DNA from: Diphasiastrum complanatum
Lineage: Eukaryota; Streptophyta; Lycopodiopsida; Lycopodiales; Lycopodiaceae
Length of the DNA stretch: 64,000 nucleotides
Direction: 5' to 3'
Assembly: GCA_029204225.1 (NCBI GenBank)
Contig: CM055099.1
Location: forward strand, 55,736,386-55,800,385
In this document: positions 23,277 through 36,366 of the stretch, one piece after another
Layout of the letters: each line of letters opens with the position of its first letter
Position numbering within the stretch: the stretch's first letter is position 1
Position numbers and translations under genes: made by a program
Notes under the pieces: model-generated
The model's input: only the letters and a program-made list of their open reading frames with translations
Told to the model about the DNA's origin: nothing
Database searches by the model: none

Positions 23277-24200
23277 ACTTCTCCTTAAAATTTATGTTCT
23301 TATCAACATAGACTTCGAAATTAGGCCAAGTTTTGACCTCATCTTCATAAACACATTTTTGAGTAGAGGTTTGGTGAGAAGATCTACAACACAATCTGAA
23401 GGTGAAACATGCTCCAATGAGATCTCTCTCCCAATGACTTTTTCTCTTACAAATTGATGAGCCACTTCAATATGCTTGCTCCTTGCATGAAAGACTGGAT
23501 TATTTGCAAGAGCCTAAGCAGAAATGTTATCATTCTTGATAATTGGTAAATCTTCATCTGCATAACACTTTAGCTCCAAAAGTAGCCCTTTGATCCATAA
23601 AATCTCCTTTGTTGTGGTTGTAAGATATTTGTATTCAGCTTCACAAGATGATAAGGATATAGTTGCCTACTTCTTTGATAGCCAAGAAACCAAATTTTCT
23701 CCAAGAAATATAGTGTAAGCACTTGTGGATTTTCTATCCAACCTGTCCGCTGCAAAATCTAAATCTGAAAAAGCAATCAAAGTTAGATCTTCTCCTTTGT
23801 AGTATAGTCCATAATCCAGAGTATAAGATATATACCTCAAGACTCTTTTAGCCAACTCCCAATGATATAACTTTGGATCTTGCATGTGTTGACTTAGCTT
23901 ATGAACACAAAAGCTTAGATCAGGCCTAGTCACTGTTAACCAAATAAGTGAGCCAATAAGACTCCTATAAAGAGTGATGTTTTCAAAGGATTTTCATCAT
24001 CTAAGGGTCATATTCACCTAGACAAAATCCGAGTGATATGAGATAGGAATTGAGCCTTGCATACCAAGAACTTGGTGCCTATTTCAGTCCATACAGACTT
24101 TTGAACAAAAGACAACCTTTTGATTCATCACCTTCCTTCACAAAACCTGGAGGCTACTTCATATAAACAGTTGCATTGCCACAATTCTGAGAAAATATGG
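23277..24200 (-). pseudogene. Ty1/copia RT-RNase H 3' part, minus strand
   Basis: From about 24190 leftward the minus strand encodes an RT segment (PPGFVKEGDESKGCL, SLYGLK, then SWYARLNSYL), TRPDLSFCVHKLSQHMQDPK, an RNase H region (LIAFSDLDFAADRLDRKSTS) and the RNase H tail with FHARSKHIEVAHQFV to about 23340. A purine run AAGGAGAAG ends at 23278 and is followed by TGTGAAG, fitting a polypurine tract and LTR start. Two expected CAG Gln codons are TAG stops, and there are frame breaks. Upstream gag, protease and integrase are absent; the similarity ends near 24200. Confidence 0.85.
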
Positions 24201-24272
24201 TTTGAATCATGATAGGGTGGTCATTGTCTCAGCAATATGTGATAGGGCGGCCATTGGAGATCTATCATAGAC

Positions 24273-24413
<141 letters not shown>

Positions 24414-24482
24414 ATTCTATCCTCTCTCTCGCTGTCCAATTCTCTCATGATCGTTGTTTTGTTGATTGTTTGCTTTGTTGAT

Positions 24483-25057
24483 CGTTACTGATTTGTTGGG
24501 AGTTTAAATAGAATGTGTAATATCTATAGTTACACATCTCTAATACACAGTTGAGCGATGCATCTAATTGTGTAGAGCTTAATGATTTCTTGATCGTAGC
24601 ACACTCACGAACACGCTCGCACCTCATCAAAAGCCCAAGGCAAGACCAGGTCACCTACCCCTCGATCAGTTTAGAATAAAATGTATGTTGTTTTTTGAAT
24701 TACTTATCGTTGCTTTGTTGATCGTTACTGATTTTTTGGGAGTTTTAATGGAATGTCTAATATTTATTGTTACACATATCTGATACATAGCTGATGATCC
24801 ATATGAATTACTTGTCATTGCTTTGTGATCAATATGTGTATAGTTTAAATTGCTCAATATTCCTGTCATGTGCAAGTTACATTAGTTCAAAAATTATGTG
24901 CTATGATACCAGTGTAATGGAAAATAACACGAATATCAGATGTGAATATCAGATCGTTACTGAACGTTACTGATTTGTTTGGAGTTTTAATAGAATTTGT
25001 ATTATCTATAGTTACACATCTCTGATACACAGTTGATGATCTGCAGCCACGAAGAGC
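24483..25057. repeat. three ~90-bp copies at 240-bp period
   Basis: A block CGTTACTGATTTGTTGGGAG through ACACATCTCTGATACACAG starts at 24483, 24723 and 24965. Spacings are 240 and 242. The intervening DNA is less conserved. GCTATGATACCAG at 24902-24914 resembles the complement of a copia primer-binding site and is followed by TG, so the array may lie in an LTR boundary region. Confidence 0.7.
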
Positions 25058-25279
25058 AATTGCTTTGAAGAATTGGTGGAACGCAGCTATGAGTGGCCTA
25101 ATGGTGATGGGCTTTGAGAGGTGCCCAACGCAATTCCTATTACCAAAGAATGCATTACAACCCCAGCTCCAAAACTTGTTTGAGACACAAAACGATCAAT
25201 GAACTACGTACAATAACTTGAAGTATAGTAAGAGCGACTGAATGTTGTTAGTAATTTAACCTGAGATATGATTGCGTAT

Positions 25280-25615
25280 CTAAGAGTGGCGGAATGAGGC
25301 TGCTCTTCCCAATGCGTGTTTATGAAGCCCACCAGCACTATCGTCACAGACATTTGAGCTCTGATGTTTGGTAGTAGCATCTAGCTTAAATGAAACTTCA
25401 TCTAATTTCCCACTGATAATGTCGTTCAAAGTAACGATGGCATGTTCAGGTGACTGGCGGCTCTCATAGTAGGCAGTTCCCAGAACTTCGAGAAAGAGAG
25501 TGACGAGAGAAGCTACCAAAGCAATGAAACCTATCACAAGATTGAAGGCTAGAGACACTTCACTAGACAATTCCAGTCCAAACACTGTGTATAGGCACAA
25601 ACAATACATTGCCAT
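25280..25615 (-). CDS. possible last exon of a small membrane protein
   Basis: The 111-codon frame has a strongly hydrophobic stretch (LAFNLVIGFIALVASLVTLF) followed by a polar C-terminus with SRQSPEHAIVTLNDII and ending ASFRHS. A pyrimidine-containing stretch ending TATACACAG at about 25590 (minus sense) could be a splice acceptor, which would make 25280-25588 a terminal exon. No matching upstream exon was found and I do not recognise the family. Confidence 0.3.
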   Translation of the reverse strand: MAMYCLCLYTVFGLELSSEVSLAFNLVIGFIALVASLVTLFLEVLGTAYYESRQSPEHAIVTLNDIISGKLDEVSFKLDATTKHQSSNVCDDSAGGLHKHALGRAASFRHS

Positions 25616-27202
25616 AAACTATCTATTACCACAATGAATCACCATGAAAAGCACAGAAGGTATTCACAGTAGAAACAAGTTGTGTGATTGAGAACACTCA
25701 GATTTACATTATCTGTATTCACCATTTGCATAGTACAAAGATATGTGCAATACAGTCTAGACACTGCAAAGTAGAGGGATTGCTACACCTCTATACAAGA
25801 ATCTGAGAACACAAAGGTTCTGAACTTGTAGATGAATAACAAAAGCAGTAAATCTACATTAAAGCACCAACAAAGCTTCTGAGCCTCTGTTCTACATTGT
25901 GTTTGAATGAATTACAATGGCATAAGACTGGCATAATATAGCCAGAGAGATCCGTGCTAGAGACTGTGGGCTTTGATAACTGTCTGCAAAGAGAGAGCAA
26001 ATAAATATCTGACATCTGGAAATGACTGCCCATGAGCCAATGGAATGCTGCCAACAAATAGCCCACAATTGGAATGCAAGGTCGCTGCCTTGTGCAAGAA
26101 AAACAACCATATGAAGGATGAATGAGTGTCGCTGGCCATCTGCAAACTGTTTTTGAATCTGCAAAACTATTTCTTGAAGGTGTGTGAAGAGCCAATAGAA
26201 TCTGCCGCAGTCTTCTAGACTATCGTTGGAGGTCGAATGGTTGTCTAAAAACCGCCTGTAGAAGAAAGAGAGGTGGCCGCTACTAGATCGCTGAGGAGGT
26301 ATGTAGAAGTGCGTTGAAGACCTGCCATAACTGTCTGCTCAGTTGTTGTCCTAGAAGAAAACCGCCTGCTGACCTGCATGAGAGGAAGAGAGCGCTGCCT
26401 TCGCTGGTCTTACTAGAAAACCCTGCGACTGATGCCCGAGATGGTTGGAGGTGCATTTGTGGCTTGCCACCTTCTAACTTACGTGGAGAAGACCCTCTCT
26501 TTGCTGCCCTGAGAAAATGTGAAGAGAGAGAGAAGAAGTGCGAAGGTTGCTCTTGAAGAAGTGAGAAGCTGCCTTTAAGAAGTGCGATAGTTGTCCTTAA
26601 GAAATGCGAAGGTGTCGGAAGGTAGAAAATCCCAAAAAATGCGAAGGTGGGAGGCTCTGGCTGCATGGAAGTGCTCCGAGGTAGGCACTAAAGAATGAAC
26701 GAGGCTCCGAAAATCCCGAATAGTGCAAAATGTGTGACAATGGCCCCTTTAGATTTGTGGTGCCTTGCCTTTGAAAATAGCAGTTTGCCCTTAGGAAATG
26801 CGAAGATGGCGGGTTATAGTCAGCCGCTAAAACTGCCATTGAAACTTGACTCTCACACAAAGCCGAATAATGCGAGAATGCCGACTGGGCTTTAGAATAT
26901 GACTATAACCTTAAGAACAGCTTGACGAAGGTTCGTGCCTTCTTGAAGTAATGACTTTTATAACTTAAAAGAGCAACGGCTAGGCACAACCATATGCCAA
27001 ATTCATAAGTAGTAAAAGGGCTGCCTTAATGCCACAAAACAACTTTAAGTCGTACCCCACTGAATGCAACTTATGATTAGGCTATACACAACGGCAAAGC
27101 AAAGGCTTAAGATTTAGCAATAAAAAGCCAAAATCATTAACAAAATGTTGAAACCAGGTCACTACAGAACACGTAGGCCGGATTTTTTGAGCTCTGAGCT
27201 CA
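25616..27202. other. no supported gene; GAAGTGCGAA-type short repeats near 26.5-26.9 kb
   Basis: Several frames are open but show no domain. Between 26520 and 26870 the motif AAGAAATGCGAAG recurs four to five times with variation, resembling the subrepeats in the LTRs of the copia element at 53-57 kb, so this may be LTR-derived. Confidence 0.35.
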
Positions 27203-27255
27203 GCCCAAACACATGCACACACACATCCATAAAGACCCACTCTACCCCTTACCCT

Positions 27256-27347
<92 letters not shown>

Positions 27348-27598
27348 ACAAATACGCACACAAACATGCAGACAAACACAACATGCACACAAATACACAT
27401 ACACAAAAACACATGCACAACACACAACACAACACAATGCGCACACTCGCAAATACACGTAGGCCCACACACAGATACCCATACACACAAACACACGCAC
27501 AACACACAACACACAACATAGTGCGCACACCCACAAACACACACACACACACATACACACAACACACACAACACATGCACATACACACACTCGCGCGT

Positions 27599-27651
<53 letters not shown>

Positions 27652-27660
27652 GCCATAGGA
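27203..27660. repeat. (CA)n-rich tract
   Basis: Nearly continuous CA dinucleotides with interruptions; the purest runs are about 27260-27337 and 27599-27649. On the other side of the palindrome (27818-27878) TG-rich sequence follows. All open frames here (Cys/Val or His/Thr repeats) are artefacts. Confidence 0.95.
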
Positions 27661-27679
27661 CACACATGCATGCACGCAC

Positions 27680-27717
27680 GTCCGCCATTGCCCCTCAACG
27701 ACGGGAACAAGCAACTA

Positions 27718-27755
<38 letters not shown>

Positions 27756-27793
27756 TAGTTGCTTGTTCCCGTCGTTGAGGGGCAATGGCGGAC
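27680..27793. repeat. 114-bp perfect palindrome with (TA)n centre
   Basis: The left arm starts GTCCGCCATTGCCCC at 27680 and the right arm ends GGGGCAATGGCGGAC at 27793. The arms are perfect reverse complements of about 39 unique bases each, joined by about 36 bases of TA repeats, with centre near 27736.5. CA-rich sequence on the left and TG-rich sequence on the right extend the symmetry loosely. It could be a small foldback element or a recent inverted duplication. Confidence 0.95.
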
Positions 27794-27884
27794 CTGCGTC
27801 ATTGGTGGACATGCGCGCATGTGTGCGTACATGTGTGTGTGTGTGCGTACCCTAATGGCTTTCTGTGTGTGTGTGTGTTAATAT

Positions 27885-28380
27885 CCATAAAACACGTACT
27901 TTAGAGGAACAAATGATGAGTCTAGAAGTAAGAAAAAATCAGGGTATAGAAATACAAAAAAACTAACAATAGTTGTGCACATGAGCATATTGCTTTTGAG
28001 CGATGCTCCTCTACCAATTCTTCATCCTTAATTTGTTCGTCCAAAATCACTCCCATGCTTCGTCCATTTATCTAGAATTTGCCATGCAAGTTGGGAGAAA
28101 TGCAAAGTATTCATACCCATAAAACATAGGGCTTAGATGCACGAAAAATGAAAAGAACGATGAGTCCAATAATAAGAAGAAATTACAGTCTAGAAATAAG
28201 AAGAAACAGACCCTGATTGAGTAGGTGAGCATAATTTTTTTTGGGTGATGCTCTTCTACCACTCTCTCATCTTTCGTCCATTTGTCTAGAATGGCCCTCA
28301 CGATTCATCCATTCGATCAACATCTGTGATGCAAGTTGGGAAAAAAGCAATGTATTCATATCCATAAAACCAGAGCTTAG
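27885..28380. repeat. tandem repeat, period about 232-245 bp
   Basis: CCATAAAAC-starting units begin at 27885, 28117 and 28362 (third partial). Shared blocks include GATGAGTCYA, CGATGCTCYTCTACCA, TCGTCCATTT and GCAAGTTGGGA. Confidence 0.75.
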
Positions 28381-29456
28381 ACACACAGTTGGTTCATCTA
28401 GTGAAGCAAGAGAGAAGGAAAGCAACACAAAAAATAGTATCACATTGCAATGAATTTTTTGTGTGGTCCTTCACTAACTCACAACTATTCATGTTCACTT
28501 TGAGTTTATTGTGAATCGCCGGGGCATCCACCTTTTAGCTATTCTTATTTTGATAATATTTACATAATATTTATAGGTACCTTCTTAAGCAACCGGCTCT
28601 CAGTCCTGCAACCAATTGATGTTGTTTGAGAGAAACAAATACTAATGATAAAGCATCTTCATGGTTGCGCGTCTATCTCAGCTCAAGGGATGCCTCACTT
28701 ATATAATGAAGAATTTGCACCTACGATCTCATACCGCTGCCATTGCACTACTGCTTGATCGCAGCTAGTTACATTAGACCTAAGCTTTGTTAGCCGCTTA
28801 GGAATCTGCCTCGTATCCATTCAGGCGCACATCTGCTCATATTGTTTTTTCTTCAGTCTTGGGCAATCAACAACAGTAGCACCTGAGCTTACACTTTCAA
28901 AATTTAGAAAAGAAACCACTAAAAGCAAGAAGACGGAAACATGAGATAACTCATGAGTCATGCACTACGATTAAGACAATCTTGATAGCCTCTCCTTTTC
29001 ACAAAGTGGCATATTTCTCAGCTTAATGGCAATGAAAATGACAGTAGGAAATGACTCATACACAGGACAACAATTCTCAAAGAATCATGCACTAGACACA
29101 TTACATGTTAAAGAGGTCTACAATAATTTCAAAGTACCGATACATCGTTTGTCCTAAGTTCCATAAAACCTACAGTCCTGTGCCTTGACACAATATGGGA
29201 GAGACCCAGTATTCATTAATTGAGACTCTGTTTGAAGCAAAGATTACTTTCCTTCACATAACAATCACCCTCTCCAAATAGTAGCACTTTCAATTGAGAT
29301 TCGTCATGGTTAACTTTATGGTTATTGAGCATACTGAACGATACAAAATTCATTGAGATTCACAGTACACTAAGAAGCCTGACCTTTAAAACCCATAGTA
29401 AGAGGAAAGTAAGCCTGCCTAGCACTTTGAGCACTTTCTGACTGAGATGCCCCCAG
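28381..29456. other. no gene seen
   Basis: No domain-bearing frame and no clear repeat. Confidence 0.45.
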
Positions 29457-29565
29457 TTGCGTAGTTGCGTCGTCTGGTATGATACAAATTTGTTGGATAC
29501 CCTTTCATTTTTGTCTTCTTCTTCTTCGGTCTCTCCCTCTCAGTCTCTTTTTTTTTTTCTCCCTT

Positions 29566-30985
<1,420 letters not shown>

Positions 30986-31310
30986 TTCAGAGGTGTGAGC
31001 TGGTGGACCTATGATGATCTGGATGCCGTCAGAGGACTCAATCTGTCCGCAATGGATCTGTCCGGGAGCTGTTTGCGAATGTGGGTCACCTGGTGAGCCT
31101 TGTCAACCTGACCATCGCACAAAACAATCTGACAAAATGTTTGCGCCGAGGGACTCCTCTTGTGGGCTGACCGGTGCCATCCCTCCGGAGCTTGGAAATT
31201 TGCCAGACCTAGATTCTCTCTTTCTTCAGATCAATGAGCTGAGTGGGAGCATTCCTCCAGAGCTGGGAAAGCTTGTTGTTGTGAAGTCACTCGATCTCTC
31301 CAGAAACTGA
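30986..31310 (+). pseudogene. LRR receptor kinase fragment (BAM/CLV1-like), frameshifted
   Basis: One frame encodes [20 protein letters not shown], another continues with [20 protein letters not shown], and a third has [20 protein letters not shown], then [15 protein letters not shown] and SLDLSRN. These are plant-type leucine-rich repeats (LxxLxLxxNxLxGxIPxxLGxL). The CGLTG step is like that of the BAM/CLAVATA1 clade. At least one frameshift and an internal loss of repeats are evident. No kinase domain follows; the sequence ends where the LINE begins. Confidence 0.75.
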
Positions 31311-31314
31311 TAGG

Positions 31315-33207
31315 AGAAAGTGTCACGCTGATGCTATAAAAGGATGTAATATGGGCTACAACATGAGGAACCACTAGTGGTTGCTGACGTCGTCTAGGAA
31401 GATGAGGTCTCCTCATGATCGGTCGTGTAGCTCGTGCATCAACATGAGTATGAGTGGGACACTGTCTTTGATCCCGGTGGGCATGTAAGTCATGATCAAC
31501 CTCATCAACATCAAATGCTAGGTCTCGTCTCCTCCTCCTGGAGAAGAAAGAAGTGATTTGAGGCTGAGAAGCATGTCTCCGCTGGGCTTTCTGACACAGG
31601 TCCTGTCTCAGAATAAACATCTCTCGTATCATGAGTGCGGCGCAACGGGAGTCTTCATAGACTAGGAGGGATCGTAGGCTGGCAGGCATGTCACGGAACA
31701 GACAGTGGTATCTCCCTCTGATCTCGTAATACACCGAGCACCTAAAGATAAAATGCTCCTCTGACTCCATTTCATCCAAGGAACATAACTGACAAATCCG
31801 CTCTTCTCTCGGGGTACCCTAGAATCTCCCAGTCTCAATGGCCAACTGATGTGACGATACACAGAGCTGTCCTAGTGTAAATCTGAGGCCGTGTGATAAA
31901 CCTGAGTCCAAATAGTGTGGCAAAACTGGGAATCCTACTATGTCAAGCTCAATGAAATGAGTCTAGTAATAGGCGCGGACCCCAAGTTGTCGCCTCCAAG
32001 CACGGTCGAGATATGTCCGATATAAAAAGCATCTGATATACTGATGAATATCTGAGGGGAGCTCTATAATGGAGATGCCAAATGAATCAAGGAGGAAATG
32101 GGATGCTTGTGAGAACCACGATAGTCGATAACCCTGATCATGAAGGGAATGTGAGGAGGCAAGTGATGCCTGCGTATATCTCGTGTCTGTATTTGGTAGA
32201 TCCTGAACTCCCTGAATATATGCGATGAGCTGAAAAGTTGCAGCTATTTGAATGGGTGGAACGACAAACTCTGCAAGAAGGACCTCGTGTGGAACCGAGG
32301 GCTTCGCCCGAATCATATGAGCTAGCATGGTGGTTTGTAATCATGAAATGATGGCCCAGTCTGATGAGGGAAGACCGGTACACCATGTCTCTGCTGCATA
32401 CAAGGTTGTGGGGGTGACAATAGTGTCAAAGAGTCTGCACTTATTGCGAGCATCTCAGATGGACTTCCTGAAGCAGAACCGCTCAAGCTGAACAAGGGAG
32501 GAATGCCCCTTCCCAAGTCGAGTGGTGGCTGCCTATCGCATGTTGAAAGTAGGACCCGAAAAGAGTATTTCCAGATAGGTGTACGAGGAAACAACTTCTA
32601 AATCTCATCCATCAAGCATGAGCTGCTGGCGTTGCATGAAGGCTCAGAAAGTATTAAAGACCATAACCTTGGTCTTCGTAGTGTTCACCCCCAATCCCCA
32701 TCTAATACAGAATCCCTGTAAACAATCTAGCTGCCTCTGTAATCCCTCTCTGGTCGGGGATACTAGTACCACATCATCAACATACAAGAGGATAGCAATC
32801 AAGATGGTGCCAAGTCTACATCAAGCTCCTCCACACTATGAGATGGCTCGCTCTAACTCATCAATGTACAATCCAAAAAGAACTGGTGAAAGAGAGCATC
32901 CCTGTTTCACTCCAATGGTGCTCCAAATGTGGTCAGAGATACCACCCCCATGTCGAAAACATCTCAAGACCTTCTCATAGAGAGCCATCACTACCATAAC
33001 AATATCCGTGGAGAAACCAAGGTCCCGAAGTCTCTGAATGAGCAGGGAGTGTGGTACAGAATCAAAGGCTTTCCTGAAGTCCACAAAACAGCAGTAAACC
33101 CTTTCTTTCCTGTACTTAGCTTCCTCAATCAAAGCTCGAAGTGTGAAAATATGGTCGGTGGTAGAGTAATGAGCTTGGAAACCTACCTGTCCCTCATCCA
33201 CATATAA
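31315..33207 (-). mobile_element. 5'-truncated LINE (non-LTR retrotransposon), RT and C-terminal zinc motif
   Basis: The minus strand from 33207 encodes a non-LTR reverse transcriptase: GQVGFQAHYSTTDHIFTLRA, VYCCFVDFRKAFDSVP, GVKQGCSLSPVLFGLYIDEL, then YVDDVVLVS at about 32750-32790 (catalytic YxDD). Further on is a zf-RVT motif, ICQLCSLDEMESEEHFIFRC, near 31760. Several frame changes and stops break the frame between 32830 and 31860. The endonuclease domain is missing because the copy begins inside RT, the usual result of 5' truncation. No poly(A) tail is obvious at the 31315 side. Confidence 0.88.
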
Positions 33208-33353
33208 CAAACCGCTATAACAAACGCTATGGAGGTTGCTATTTGCGCTTAAGCTCTTTTAAAACTGGATCTCAGTGTGTGTGTGCGCCCTGAATCGAGC
33301 ATCGGATCCATTGGTAGGCTCGCTGGCTTAGCCTTGCTCACGATCTAGAGACC

Positions 33354-33357
<4 letters not shown>

Positions 33358-33412
<55 letters not shown>

Positions 33413-33420
33413 GAGAGAGA
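33358..33420. repeat. (GA)n microsatellite
   Basis: About 62 bases of GA dinucleotides with one T interruption at 33410. Confidence 0.95.
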
Positions 33421-34269
33421 GGGTGATTTGAAATCTAAGTGTGTGGGTGTGTGCCCAAAAAATAAAAAGAAAAAAAAGTCATGTGTGTTGTTTTTTTTAT
33501 CATTTTTTTAAAAACGTTTTTTAGCTTTTGCCTTTGTAAATGGGTGACATTTTTTGCGGGTAGAGCATAACATTTTTTGCGGCACACGGTCACATTTTTT
33601 ATGGCAACCCTTACACTCTCTCTCTCTAAAATATCTTTATATATTTATATATATATAAAAGAACTATCAAATTTAACAAAGTATCATAGTAAGATTCAAT
33701 CCGTGATGCTAAAGTTCAACCAAAAAGTACTTTATTTTATGATTGAGTTAAGTTTCAAAACATATGCACAAGAAACCTGAGAATGTAAACCCCATTGAAA
33801 AATAGGGTGCACATAATTGGAGGAGAAAGATCTGGGACCTTTGCAGAATTTTACTGAAATTTTTCAATGTATACATAACTAGTTCCAATTTATATCATCC
33901 ATCGTGGAGGAATTGAAGTTTTCATTCTATGTAATATACTATATCAATGGGTTATACTCCTCTCATCTCAAATCACTAGTCTGAATAATAACGACTTTAG
34001 CTCATCCATTCATTGACTCCACTAGTGGAATTGAGATTTTCATTCCATATAATATACTATGCCAAAGTGGGACGTATGTGCTTCTGATCTGATATTACTC
34101 GCCTGATCAATACACACCAAACATCTTTCAAAAGCCTTAAAATATGATTCCAGGCACTCTTTTTCAGCTGCGGAACTGAACTGGTTGTGGCCTGGACACA
34201 CTGCTCGGTGCATCCATGAGTGCTAGGAACTAAAAATAGTCCCGTCACTAGTTTAGAACGCCTGCAGTT
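33421..34269. other. no gene seen
   Basis: AT-rich DNA with a short TATATA tract at about 33645. A pair of GAATTGAAGTTTTCATTC / GAATTGAGATTTTCATTC blocks at 33909 and 34030 (spacing about 121) suggests a local duplication. Confidence 0.4.
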
Positions 34270-34334
34270 GCTGAATCCACATCTTGAATAAGCTGGTCTT
34301 AAGCCGTGGAAATCATGATCAGTTGTTGTTAATC

Positions 34335-36366
34335 TTAGAACTCACCTTTACTGTTGTTTGAAGAATCGGTACTGCTGAGCCATTTGGTTTCGATCACAGA
34401 CGTCGGGGAAATGGGACTTGCTTTGATAAGCAAGTATGTCTCGCTATTATCCATGGCTCTCATTAGATCTTCCTGTGGTGATATCCAAGAAGGACCATAA
34501 CCTTGTTGCAGGATTTGCTCAAGCTTTTCTGCCACTTCCTTCATGCAAGGCCGATCATCCTTCTCTTGAGATAGACAGCAGAAGGCAAGCTCTGCTACGC
34601 TTGTCACCATCTGTTTTACCTCGGGCTTGGATTGGATCTCCAAGTTAGGATCAACTAGCTCATCCAATGCCCCACCTTGGATCTTTGAAATGGCTAAGGA
34701 TGCAAGGTTGATCTCTTTCTTCTCCCTAGACATGTCCACTGCCTTCTTGGCAGATATCATCTCCATCAAAAGTACACCGAAACTGTAAACATCGCTCTTG
34801 TCTGTCAATTGATAGCTTTGGTAGTAATCTGGATCCAGATAGCCTGGTGTTCCTTGCGGAGCGGTGGAGATGTGTGTTACCTCCATAGGAACAACTCTAG
34901 AGAGCCCAAAATCTCCTACCTTGGTATGGAAGCTTGCATCCAGAAGAATGTTCGTAGCCTTGACATCTCTGTGAAAGATCGGAGGGCAGACGCTCTCGTG
35001 GAGGTATGCCAGAGCACGAGCGGTTTCCACAGCAACTCGCAGACGAGTTGCCCAGCTCAGCCCTTTGCCCCTATTGCCATGGAGGTGATCAGCAACAGTT
35101 CCATTGGGGACGAACTCATACACCAGCAGCAATTCTCTCCCCTCAAGACAGGATCCGTGAAGCTGAACCAGATTGGGATGCCTGACCTTCGAGAGGATTG
35201 TCACCTCATTGTGGAATTGATTCATTCCCTGTTTGTCCCACTGATTGAGCTTCTTCACAGCGATGATCTGTCCATCTCTGAGGATGCCCTTGTAAACACT
35301 GCTGAATCCCCCACCCCCCAACAACCTCGTTTCTGAGAAATAATCCGTAGCTATCTCAAGTTCTCTGTACGAAAAAGGAGTTGTTTCCCCGGAATTGAGC
35401 TTCTGCATCAATACGTTCTCTTGCTCAGAACTCGGATTGAAGCCGATGGCATCTTTATAGTTTGCGATTCTCCGGCTTTTTAAAAGGAACAGAAAAACTC
35501 CGATCAAACCGAGTATCACAACCGCTCCCCCTGCAGAAAGTCCTGCAATCAAGCATGTTGCGCCCAAAAAGGTTCTATTAAGGACTAAAGAATCATCAGA
35601 AAAGAAATGAAGAATCTAGTGATAGTTTCTTACCGATAGGTAAACTAGAAGTCTTATTGGGTTTTTTGGAGCTTGCTTGCGTAGATGGATTTTGATACTT
35701 CAGCATAAGAGATCCAGCACTGAGGTTAAAATTCGAAGGTGATGGTAGTCCTGGAGGTATGGGTGGAGGATTTGCAATATCAGGAACTTGACTATAAAAC
35801 CCACACGTTAAAGTGGAATCACTCGTTCCAGGAATGACATATGCACAGCAAAGAGTGGGATCACTTCTGCACCAAAAGAAAGTATCAATAGCACAAGAAG
35901 TTTTCGTAAAATACGATTTACAGACTACTGGAAAAACCAAGGTACTAATGTTACGAAATTGAGAATCGTAATTTCCACAAACTTTGAGCTTCTCCAAATA
36001 CGGAGAGTATGTGATTCCACCAGAACTAAGAATTGCACAAGAAGTTGAATTCACAAAGTCATTCAGGTTGATGATGTGATTATCGTAATCTATGGACTGG
36101 ATCTGGTAACTAAATTGGGAGCTAAGAGGCAGATACAATTTGTTCTGCTTATCGCAATTTAATCTGTAACTCGGATCGCCACATCCGTCGACAATGGTAC
36201 CGAATGGAGGCTTGAGTGGTATATCACCGCAGTAGGTTGAGCAAGCATCGCCGAGATTGTGCAAGACGGTGGAGATAAGTGCATGAAAGCTTAAAACTAT
36301 GAGAAAGTGTGTGGGAAGAAGTATCTTGTAACTTGAAAAGGGCAAGGGCACTCTCGGACTATCCAT
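34335..36366 (-). CDS. LRK10L/WAK-associated receptor-like protein kinase, copy B
   Basis: Inverted paralogue of the gene at 8970-11056. Exon 1 is 36366-35634 and exon 2 is 35542-34335, giving 646 residues; exon 2 has the same length (1208 bases) as in copy A. The leader peptide is followed by a GUB_WAK_bind region with CGDPSYRLNC and a second Cys block (CAIDTFFWC, LCCAYVI). A Pro-rich stretch NPPPIPPGLPSP precedes the membrane helix and differs from copy A. The kinase keeps GGGGFSSVYKG, Lys341, Glu357, HRDVKATN, DFG and GTPGYLDPDY, so it should be active. The ectodomains differ much more than the kinase domains, which would fit divergence in ligand recognition. Confidence 0.93.
35543..35633 (-). 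other. intron of RLK copy B
   Basis: GTAAGA donor at 35633 and GATTGCAG acceptor ending at 35543 (minus sense); 91 bases, phase 1, same position as in copy A, where the intron is 149 bases. Confidence 0.92.

Noticed and set aside
27082-27812. Up to 210-codon Cys/Val-rich frames
   Set aside because: They are produced by CA/TG dinucleotide repeats, which are open in several frames at once.
34809-35336. 175-codon antisense frame over the RLK kinase exon
   Set aside because: Mirror frame of a conserved kinase; its shorter equivalent in copy A is explained by sense-strand constraint.
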